Origin: Serinicoccus chungangensis
GTDB taxonomy: Bacteria > Actinomycetota > Actinomycetes > Actinomycetales > Dermatophilaceae
DNA length: 64,000 nucleotides
Direction: 5' to 3'
Assembly: GCF_001483745.1 (NCBI RefSeq)
Contig: NZ_LQBL01000003.1
Span: 187,425-251,424 of the forward strand
The notes below the pieces were generated by a model. The model was not told the origin of the DNA. It was given only the letters and a program-made list of their open reading frames with translations, and did not search any database. This document shows positions 52,528 to 59,262 of the stretch, one piece after another. Numbering within the stretch: the first letter of the stretch is position 1; each line of letters begins with the position of its first letter. Position numbers and translations under genes: made by a program.

Positions 52528-54063
52528 CTACCCGGCGGCGGTGCGGGCGGGCTCACCCTCGGCGGCCGCGGCGACGCGGTGCGCGGGCTGGTCGGCGGGG
52601 TCGACCGGGATCCACATGGTGAAGCGCGACCCCAGCCCCTCGACCGACTCCACCCCGACCGCGCCGCCGTGCGCCTCGGCGATCGCCTGGACGATGGCCA
52701 GGCCCAGGCCGCTGCCGTCGACCTGGGCGGCGGCCTCGGCCCGGCCGAAGCGCTCGAAGACCCGCTCCTGCTCGCTCTCGGGTATGCCGGTGCCGTGGTC
52801 GGAGACGCTCAGCGCCAGGTAGCGGGGCGCGGGTCGGGCGCCGAAGTCCCGGGCCCGCCGCACCTGGGGGTCCTCCCCCTCGACCCACGCCGTCGCCAGC
52901 TCCACCGGTGACCCCTCGTCGCTGAACTTCACCGCGTTGGCCGCCAGCTGGACCACGGCCTGGATGAGCCGCTGGCGGTCGAGGACGACCGGGCCCTCGG
53001 CGTGCGCGGCCAGCTGCCACTGGCGCTGACCCAGCGAGGTGATGCGCTCCATGCACTCGACGGCCAGCTCGGTGACATCGGTGGCGCCCGGCCGCAGGAA
53101 GTCCTGACGCTGCGCGCGCGCCAGCATGAGCAGGTCGTCGACCAGCCGCTGCATCCGGTCGACCTCGTCGAGCATGAGGGTGCGGGTTGCGCTGACGTCC
53201 GCGGGGTCCTCGGGCCGCAGCAGCTCGGCGTTGCCCCGCAGGATCGTCAGCGGCGTCCGCAGCTCGTGGGCCGCGTCGTCGAGGAACTGGCGCTGCATCC
53301 GGACGCCGTCCTCCAGCCGGTCCAGCATGGCGTTGAAGCGGTGGGCCAGGTCGACGATGTCGGTCTCGCCGGACACCTCGACCCGGCGGGAGAGGTCCTC
53401 CGCGCTGATCTGCGCGGTGGCGTCCTGGAGCTCGCGCAGCGGGCGCAGTAGGCGGCCGAGGACGACGTTGGCGAGCGCCCCGGCGACGAGCAGGGAGGCC
53501 AGGCCGACGCCGGCATACGTCCAGACCCGGCGCCAGATCTCACCGGCGAGCGTCCCGGAGTCGATGGCGACGACGAAGGTGCCCAGCCGCTCCTCGTCGG
53601 GCAGCCGGACGTCGGCCATGATGACCGAGAGCGTCGTCCCCTGCGTGCTCACGGTGTCGATGACCGCCCGACCGGGTTCGAGCGGGGTGCTCCGGATGAG
53701 CGCGAGGACGTCGGGGTGGTCGACCTGGAAGTCGCGCTCCCCAGGGCTCTGGAAACGCGGCTGTCCGTCCAGCAACGCCAGAAAGGCCTCGTTGGAGCTG
53801 GCGATCGAGGTCTCGATGAAGGAGAAGAAGAGCGCGTCGGTCTCGGTGAAGGGCTCCCCGTCCCGCAGCGGGCCGGACTGCGCGAGCGCCGAGACCTCCT
53901 GGATCTCCTGCTCGAGCTCCTCCCTGACCCGCTCGTCGAGGGAGCGGAACTGCACGGCGAAGGACAGCACCCCGGTGAGCGCGATGCCCAGCGCCATCAT
54001 GCTCACCATCATGACGAGCAGCCGGCGGTGGACGCTCCAGCCGCGGCGGACGGAGTCGTTCAC
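52528..54063 (-). CDS. Sensor histidine kinase (MprB-like)
   Basis: A 511-residue membrane kinase. Helix 1 (about 13-37) and helix 2 (about 178-200) frame an extracytoplasmic sensor of about 140 residues with no recognised fold. A HAMP linker follows (LLRPLRELQDATAQISAEDL). The H-box is DDAAHELRTPLTILRGN, the N-box AANAVKFS, the G1 box SDHGTGIP, F FERFGRAE and G2 GSGLGLAIV, so all catalytic parts are present. The GTG start at 54063 overlaps the DUF2891 stop (GTGA). It is paired with the downstream response regulator gene. The signal is unknown. Confidence 0.94.
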   Translation of the reverse strand: MNDSVRRGWSVHRRLLVMMVSMMALGIALTGVLSFAVQFRSLDERVREELEQEIQEVSALAQSGPLRDGEPFTETDALFFSFIETSIASSNEAFLALLDGQPRFQSPGERDFQVDHPDVLALIRSTPLEPGRAVIDTVSTQGTTLSVIMADVRLPDEERLGTFVVAIDSGTLAGEIWRRVWTYAGVGLASLLVAGALANVVLGRLLRPLRELQDATAQISAEDLSRRVEVSGETDIVDLAHRFNAMLDRLEDGVRMQRQFLDDAAHELRTPLTILRGNAELLRPEDPADVSATRTLMLDEVDRMQRLVDDLLMLARAQRQDFLRPGATDVTELAVECMERITSLGQRQWQLAAHAEGPVVLDRQRLIQAVVQLAANAVKFSDEGSPVELATAWVEGEDPQVRRARDFGARPAPRYLALSVSDHGTGIPESEQERVFERFGRAEAAAQVDGSGLGLAIVQAIAEAHGGAVGVESVEGLGSRFTMWIPVDPADQPAHRVAAAAEGEPARTAAG

Positions 54064-55166
54064 GGCCCCGCCCCGTCGGCGAGGAGCGCGAAGGACACCA
54101 GCCAGTGGGTGGCCATGAAGTCGCCGTCGGTGATCTGCTCCAGCACCGCGCCCTCCTGCTCGTCGGCGGCCTGCCGCACGCGGTCGGCGGCAGGCTCCGC
54201 CACCCAGGGTGCCAGAGTCCGCAGCGCCCACGCGCGCGACAGCGCGAGGCCGAGCAGGTGGGCGCCCTGGCCGTGGGTCGGGTCGAGCACGAGCGGCGGC
54301 TCGAGCAGGTGGGCGTGCGCCCCCTCGCCGAGCCCGGGCAGGGCGCGCGCGAGCCAGTCGGGGCCGTCGGCCCGCCCGAGCACCGCGGTCATGAGCAGGG
54401 CCTCGGTCAGCGCCGGGGAGAGGAAGTCCGAGCCACCTGGCTCGTCCTCGGTCGCCAGCGGGCCGTCGTCGCCGAACCAGCGGACGGCCGCCTCCTCGCA
54501 CGCCCGCACGACGTCCTCGCGCCCCAGGCGCCGGTAGGCGTCGCGCAGCAGGAGGAGGGCGAAGGCGTCGTTCTGGTGCTTGCCGTGGCGCACCGGGTAG
54601 GCCTGCCGCGGCAGGTGCTCCACCACCCGGTCGGCGAGCAGGTCGGCCAGCGGGGCCAGCGCCCGCGCCCACGTGCCCGCCTCGGGGGCGCTCGTCCCCT
54701 CGACCGCGGCGGACGCGTCGAACCGCTCGGATGGCGCGGCGAGGTTCGCGGCCGCGGCGGCCAGCTGCGCGGCCCACGCCCAGCCGTAGGGACGCTCGAA
54801 CCCGGGCCGGGCCCGCAGGTAGTCGACCTCGACCGCGAGGTGCTCCTCGGTGAGCCGCTGCGACAGCAGCGCCGTCGTGGCGGCGCGCTCCTGCGCCCCG
54901 AGCGCGTCGGCATACCTCGTGAGGAGGGTGACGAGGGACCACTGCATGTGCACGCAGGAGTGCCAGTCGAGCGCGCCGTGGAAGGCGGGGTGCAGGCTCT
55001 CCGGTGTCACGTCGGTGTCGTCCGGCCCGAGGACGACGTGGCCCGGGGCCCAGGGGTATGCCGTGCCGATCACCTCGCGCGCGATGCGGCTCCACGCGCG
55101 GGCGTGCGGGTGCGGGTGTGCCGTCGGGTCCGGGCGGCTGTCGCGGCGTGGTGCGTCGGGGGTCAC
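54060..55166 (-). CDS. DUF2891 family protein
   Basis: A 368-residue soluble protein of the DUF2891 family, function unknown. Conserved-looking parts are HPAFHGALDWHSCVHMQWSL near 60-80, FERPYGWAWAAQL near 120, VRHGKHQNDAFALLLLRDAY near 190, SDFLSPALTEALLM near 245 and GDFMATHWLVSFAL at the end; the Trp/His pattern and helical hairpins suggest an alpha/alpha-barrel like those of glycan-active enzymes (inference). GTG 55166 is preferred: an ATG at 55193 would overlap the start of the divergent gene, and TAGTAA lies 7 nt before the GTG. It heads the two-component operon, coupled to the kinase by a GTGA overlap. Confidence 0.82.
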   Translation of the reverse strand: MTPDAPRRDSRPDPTAHPHPHARAWSRIAREVIGTAYPWAPGHVVLGPDDTDVTPESLHPAFHGALDWHSCVHMQWSLVTLLTRYADALGAQERAATTALLSQRLTEEHLAVEVDYLRARPGFERPYGWAWAAQLAAAAANLAAPSERFDASAAVEGTSAPEAGTWARALAPLADLLADRVVEHLPRQAYPVRHGKHQNDAFALLLLRDAYRRLGREDVVRACEEAAVRWFGDDGPLATEDEPGGSDFLSPALTEALLMTAVLGRADGPDWLARALPGLGEGAHAHLLEPPLVLDPTHGQGAHLLGLALSRAWALRTLAPWVAEPAADRVRQAADEQEGAVLEQITDGDFMATHWLVSFALLADGAGP

Positions 55167-55191
55167 GCGACCATTACTACACTCGCGCCTC

Positions 55192-55983
55192 ATGACGGCT
55201 GACGGGCGGCACTACTTCACGGCGCTGGGCGAGGGCAGGTATGCGCCGACCGAGCACGTGCAGGGCGCCTGGTCGCCGGACGAGCAGCACGTCGCGCCGG
55301 TCATCGGCCTGCTGCTGCACGCGCTGGAGCACGAGCACCCGCGCGAGGACCTGCAGTGGGCGCGGCTGGGCGTGGACATCCTGGGCTTCATCCGGCGCGA
55401 GGAGATGCAGGTCACCACCCGGGTGCTGCGACCCGGGCGGACCATCGAGCTGCTCGAGGCCAGCGTGGAGATCGGGGGCCGGGACGCCGTGCGGCTCACC
55501 GCCTGGCGGCTCATGAGCAGCGACACCGCAGCCGTGGCCGGCCAGGAGCACGCGCAGATGCCCGCGCCGTCGGAGCTGGAGCCGTGGCACGGCATGGACC
55601 ACTGGGACGGCGGCTTCATCGCCAGCCTGGACTTCCGCTCGGTCCCCGGGTCGCGGGCCGGTCGCGGCCGGACCTGGGTGCGCACCGACGTGGCCCTCGT
55701 CGGCGGCCGCGACGACGAGCAGGCCTCGGCGCTGGCGTCGTGGGTGGGGCTGCTCGACACCGCCAACGGCACGGCCGGGCGGGAGGCGCCGCACGACTGG
55801 CTCTTCCCCAACGTCGACCTCACCCTGCACCTGCACCGCGTGCCGGAGGGCCCCTGGGTGGGGCTGGACACCCGGGTTTCGTGGGGCCCGACGGGCATCG
55901 GGCAGACCGCCTCGGTGGTGCACGACGAGCAGGGGCCGGTCGGCACCCTCGTGCAGGCCCTCACCCTGCGGCCGGCCGGCTGA
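55192..55983 (+). CDS. Acyl-CoA thioesterase family protein (double hotdog)
   Basis: A 263-residue TesB-like protein of the thioesterase family common in actinobacteria. Features are HYFTALGEGRYAPTEHVQGAW at the start, a first hotdog with LGVDILGFIRREEMQVTTRVLRPGR (shown in part) near 65, and a second with WLFPNVDLTLHLHRVPEGPWVG near 200 and TRVSWGPTGIGQT, where a catalytic-type Asp/Thr/Gln set is expected. Substrate chain length is unknown. TACACT (55178-55183) lies 8 nt before the ATG, so the transcript is probably leaderless. It shares a very short divergent promoter region with the DUF2891 gene. Confidence 0.87.
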   Translation: MTADGRHYFTALGEGRYAPTEHVQGAWSPDEQHVAPVIGLLLHALEHEHPREDLQWARLGVDILGFIRREEMQVTTRVLRPGRTIELLEASVEIGGRDAVRLTAWRLMSSDTAAVAGQEHAQMPAPSELEPWHGMDHWDGGFIASLDFRSVPGSRAGRGRTWVRTDVALVGGRDDEQASALASWVGLLDTANGTAGREAPHDWLFPNVDLTLHLHRVPEGPWVGLDTRVSWGPTGIGQTASVVHDEQGPVGTLVQALTLRPAG

Positions 55984-55990
55984 GCGACGC

Positions 55991-56584
55991 TCAGCGGTCG
56001 GTGACGGGCCCTCCGGAGGACTGCGAGGTGGCCGGGCCGACGGGCTGGGCGCAGTACGAGAACGCCTTGCCCTCGGCCGCGTGGTAGCTGGCGTAGGAGC
56101 CGTCGACCTCCAGGACGAGCTGGTGGCCGGGGACGAGCGCCTGGGTGTACATCATCCCGGGCGTCGGGCAGCCGATCGAGCCGTCGCTCCAGGTGACGTC
56201 GGCGTAGCCGGCGATGGTCACCGCCTCGGGCTCGACCCCCGCGCGCTCCGCCTCGGCCTCGACCGCCTCCTGCACGTCGGAGCGCTGGACGACCGCGTCG
56301 GGCACGGCGCCGAGGGGCAGCGAGACGTCACCGCCGCCCGGGGCGATCTGGGTCTGGGTGGGCCTGTCGCCGGCCCCGGGCTCGTCGGTGCTCATGCTGG
56401 GGTCCTCGCTCTCGTCGGCCTCGCCGTCCTCGCCACCGGAACCTTCCCCACCGGCGTCCTCGCTCTGCGTGGGGGTGGCCGCCTGCTCCCCGTCCGTGCC
56501 GCCGTCGGCGTCTCCGCAGGCGGAGAGCAGGGCGGCGAGGCTGAGGGTGGTGACGGCGAGGATGGGTCGGCGGTTGCGGGTCAT
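55991..56584 (-). CDS. Lipoprotein with C-terminal WSDGSxGCP domain
   Basis: A 197-residue secreted lipoprotein. The signal peptide ends in ALLSAC, with the lipidated Cys at 23. Residues 25-85 are a Gly/Glu/Asp/Ser-rich disordered linker. The folded C-terminal part (about 110-185) has VTWSDGSIGCPTPGMMYTQA and the later Cys in AFSYCAQP; the two Cys could form a disulfide. Proteins with this domain occur in actinobacteria and deinococci without assigned function. A clear GGAGGT ribosome site precedes ATG 56584, and TAGACT lies about 33 nt further upstream. It ends 7 bp from the convergent thioesterase stop. Confidence 0.82.
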   Translation of the reverse strand: MTRNRRPILAVTTLSLAALLSACGDADGGTDGEQAATPTQSEDAGGEGSGGEDGEADESEDPSMSTDEPGAGDRPTQTQIAPGGGDVSLPLGAVPDAVVQRSDVQEAVEAEAERAGVEPEAVTIAGYADVTWSDGSIGCPTPGMMYTQALVPGHQLVLEVDGSYASYHAAEGKAFSYCAQPVGPATSQSSGGPVTDR

Positions 56585-56661
56585 CGGGTGACACCTCCAG
56601 GTAGCGTCCCCGCCAGTCTAGGTCCGGAGGGCTGCCGTCACGCGTCGACGAGGGGTATGGA

Positions 56662-56695
56662 GGTGGGGCGCCGGTCCCTGAACCGGCGCCCCACC
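56662..56695. terminator. Strong GC hairpin
   Basis: GGTGGGGCGCCGG (56662-56674) pairs perfectly with CCGGCGCCCCACC (56683-56695) around an 8-nt loop. It is symmetric in sense and has no T-tract on either side. It lies about 215 bp past the metZ stop and 78 bp before the lipoprotein start. Confidence 0.7.
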
Positions 56696-56808
56696 GTCCG
56701 TCTCCCCACCGTCCCGCGTGACGCGGCCCCCACGACGGGGTTGCGTCGGCTGTCCCGAACCGACACTCCCTAGACGTCCCTCAGAGCGGGATCGTTGCAT
56801 CCAGATAC

Positions 56809-56824
56809 TGTGATGTGCATCACA
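56809..56824. promoter_or_regulatory. CRP/GlxR-type binding site
   Basis: TGTGATGTGCATCACA matches TGTGA-N6-TCACA exactly, with 7-bp arms TGTGATG/CATCACA. It stands about 225 bp upstream of the lipoprotein start, next to a minus-strand TATCTG -10-like box (complement of 56802-56807). The target gene is unclear. Confidence 0.6.
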
Positions 56825-56910
56825 TGTGCCTCAAGGGTCGGCGCGAACCCTCTCGCAGGCTCCTCATGGCAGCTCGCGATCCCCGGCACAGCGCTCGGCC
56901 AGACGCCGCC

Positions 56911-58101
56911 TCAGCCGAAGGCCGCGACGAGCCCCCGCTCGAGGTCCTCCCGCAGGTCCTCCACGTCCTCGAGCCCGACCGAGAGCCGGACGGTGCCGCC
57001 GGTGATGCCGGCCGCCACGCGCGCCGGCTCGGGCAGCCGCTTGTGCGTGGTGGTCGCCGGGTGGGTGGTGAGCGACTTGGCGTCGCCGAGGTTGTTGGAG
57101 ATGTCGACGACCTGCAGGGCGTTCATGAACGCGAAGGCCTCCTGCTGACCCCCGTCGAGGGTGAAGGTGACGACGGTGCCGCCCCCGGTCATCTGGCGTC
57201 GCGCCAGCTCCGCCTGCGGGTGGGACTCCAGCCAGGGGTGGAACACCCGGGCCACCCGCGGGTCGCCCTCGAGGTGGCGCGCCAGCTCCAGGGCGCTGGC
57301 CGCCTGGCGCTCCACACGCAGCGTGAGCGTCTCGAGCCCCTTGATGGTGACCCAGGCGTTGAACGGTGACATCGCCGGCCCGGTGTGCCGCAGCAGCGTC
57401 TGGATCGGCCCGCCGACGAGCGCGGTGGGGCCGAGGATCATCCCGCCCATGACGCGGCCCTGGCCGTCGATGTGCTTGGTGGTGGAGTAGACGACGATGT
57501 CGGCGCCGTGGTCCAGCGGGCGGGAGAAGACCGGGGTCCCGAAGACGTTGTCGACGACGACGACCGCCCCGGCGGCGTGCGCCAGCTCGCTCACCGCGGC
57601 GATGTCGACGAGCTCCTGCGTGGGGTTGCTCGGGGTCTCGAAGAAGACGGCCGCCGCCGGGGTCTGGAGCGCCCGCGCCCAGTCGTCGAGGTCGGTGCCG
57701 TCGACGAAGGTGCTCTCCACGCCCCAGCGGCGCAGCACCTCGTCGATGATGACGAAGCAGGAGCCGAAGAGCGAGCGGCTCGCGACGATGCGGTCACCCG
57801 CGGCGCAGAGGCCGCCGAGCGCGGTGAAGACGGCGGACATCCCGGAGGCCGTCGCCTGCGCCGCCTCGGCGCCGTGCAGCAGCCGCATCCGCTCCTCCAG
57901 CATCGCGACGGTGGGGTTGCCGTAGCGGCTGTAGACGAAGCGCTCGATCTCGTCGTTGAAGGCCGCCTGCGCCTCCTCGGCACTGCCGTAGACGTAGCCG
58001 GACGTCGGGTAGAGCGCCTCGGAGGTCTCGTCGAACGGGCTGCGCAGCAGACCGCCGCGCACCGCGAGCGTGTCCGGCCGCCAGCCGTCAGGGGTGTCCA
58101 T
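56911..58101 (-). CDS. metZ: O-succinylhomoserine sulfhydrylase
   Basis: A 396-residue PLP enzyme of the Cys/Met-metabolism family that makes homocysteine directly from an acylhomoserine and sulfide (MetZ/Rv0391 type). Seen are VYGSAEEAQAAF near 38, YSRYGNPTVAMLEERM near 57, ATASGMSAVFTAL near 83, the PLP-binding VVVDNVFGTPVFSRPL near 182, and the Schiff-base Lys in VYSTTKHIDGQGRVMGG near 205. The C-terminal TTHPATTTHKRL and GGTVRLSVGLED are typical. ATG 58101 has TAGATT (complement of 58110-58115) 8 nt upstream, so it is probably leaderless. No methionine riboswitch is recognisable in the short leader. Confidence 0.93.
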   Translation of the reverse strand: MDTPDGWRPDTLAVRGGLLRSPFDETSEALYPTSGYVYGSAEEAQAAFNDEIERFVYSRYGNPTVAMLEERMRLLHGAEAAQATASGMSAVFTALGGLCAAGDRIVASRSLFGSCFVIIDEVLRRWGVESTFVDGTDLDDWARALQTPAAAVFFETPSNPTQELVDIAAVSELAHAAGAVVVVDNVFGTPVFSRPLDHGADIVVYSTTKHIDGQGRVMGGMILGPTALVGGPIQTLLRHTGPAMSPFNAWVTIKGLETLTLRVERQAASALELARHLEGDPRVARVFHPWLESHPQAELARRQMTGGGTVVTFTLDGGQQEAFAFMNALQVVDISNNLGDAKSLTTHPATTTHKRLPEPARVAAGITGGTVRLSVGLEDVEDLREDLERGLVAAFG

Positions 58102-58239
58102 GGGGCACCAATCTAGGGCCCGGTGGTGCCCATGGCCGCATCGGCTCCGCCTCTCGAGGTATGCAGTTTCTTCCGGCCACGCGACACCTCGCCTCATCTT
58201 GCCGCAGGTCGTGCGTGAGAAGGCCCGGGTGTCGACAGA

Positions 58240-59262
58240 TCACTCGGGAAGGTGGGCGACGCCTCGCGGATCCACCGTGAGCCGCACGTCGTCGCCGACC
58301 TCTGGTCCCCGGTCCGCGGCGAGCGCCGGCATACGCCCGACGCCCTCGACGTCGACCTCGAGGTGCAGCGCGTCCGAGACGGTCACCACCCGCCGCACCA
58401 CCCCGCGCAGCTCCCCCTCGGGGTCGACGCGCAGGGCCGAGCGGCGCAGCGCCACCACCGACGACGCCGGGTCGGCCCCCGGCCCCCTGCCGGCGACGCC
58501 CGGGGAGGCCGTCGGCAACCACGAGCGACGCTCGGTCGAGGTGGGCTCGAGGATCGTGTCGTAGCCGACGAAGGAGGCCACCTCCCGGGAGACCGGCTGA
58601 CGCCATACCTCGACCGCGTCGCCCTCCTGCGCGATGCGCCCGTCGAGCATGACAGCCATCCGGTCGGCGACGGTGAAGGCCTCGTCGTGGTCGTGGGTGA
58701 CGAGCAGGGCCGTGGTGCCGGTCGTCGTGAGGATCTCGCGCAGGTCGCCGGCGAGGCGGTCGCGCAGCGACCGGTCCAGGGAGCTGAGCGGCTCGTCGAG
58801 CAGCAGCAGGGCCGGGTCCGCGGCCAGCGATCGGGCGAGCGCGACCCGCTGCTGCTCCCCGCCGGAGAGGGTGGCGGGGCGGCGGTCGGCATACCCCCCG
58901 AGCCCGACGAGCTCGAGCAGCTCGGCGACCCGCCCCGCCCGCTGCCGCCGACCCTGCCCGCGCAGCCGCAGCGGGTAGCCGATGTTGTCGGCGACGCTGG
59001 CCTGGGCGAAGAGCTGCCCGTCCTGGAACATCAGGGCGAAGCCGCGCTCGTGGGTCGCCACCCCGGCCAGGTCCCGGCCCCGCCAGCGGATCGAGCCGGA
59101 GGAGATCGGCTCCAGCCCGGCGACCGCGCGCAGCAGCGTCGACTTGCCGCAGCCGGAGGGCCCGAGCACGGCGAGCACGCTGCCCTCCTCGACGCGCAGG
59201 CCGACCCGGTCGACGGCGGTGGCGCCGGGGAAGGTGACGGTGACGTCGTCGAGCTCGAGCAT
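58240..59262 (-). CDS. thiQ: Thiamine ABC transporter ATP-binding protein
   Basis: The ATPase of the thiamine importer, 340 residues. Walker A is GPSGCGKST near 36, the Q-loop FQDGQLFAQ near 80, the signature LSGGEQQRVALARSLA near 134, Walker B LLLLDEPLSSLD near 155 and the switch His in LVTHDHDEAF. It is longer than ThiQ: a C-terminal TOBE-like domain (about 240-340) follows, and residues near 240-255 (STERRSWLPTASPG) are encoded by one stray family B repeat unit (58505-58545). ATG 59262 overlaps the permease stop. The thiamine role follows from the TPP riboswitch upstream of the operon. Confidence 0.87.
   Translation of the reverse strand: MLELDDVTVTFPGATAVDRVGLRVEEGSVLAVLGPSGCGKSTLLRAVAGLEPISSGSIRWRGRDLAGVATHERGFALMFQDGQLFAQASVADNIGYPLRLRGQGRRQRAGRVAELLELVGLGGYADRRPATLSGGEQQRVALARSLAADPALLLLDEPLSSLDRSLRDRLAGDLREILTTTGTTALLVTHDHDEAFTVADRMAVMLDGRIAQEGDAVEVWRQPVSREVASFVGYDTILEPTSTERRSWLPTASPGVAGRGPGADPASSVVALRRSALRVDPEGELRGVVRRVVTVSDALHLEVDVEGVGRMPALAADRGPEVGDDVRLTVDPRGVAHLPE

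Larger units (their letters stand above)
56585..56910. other. 326-bp gap between the lipoprotein and metZ
   Basis: No protein gene is supported. It holds the lipoprotein leader and TAGACT box, a strong 13-bp hairpin (56662-56695), and a CRP/GlxR-like palindrome (56809-56824) with a TATCTG -10-like box beside it on the minus strand. The order box-then-hairpin on the minus strand would fit a small RNA of roughly 100-140 nt. Confidence 0.5.

Noticed and set aside
58102-58239. A SAM-type riboswitch upstream of metZ
   Set aside because: None of the conserved blocks is visible, and a TAGATT box 8 nt before the ATG indicates a leaderless mRNA.
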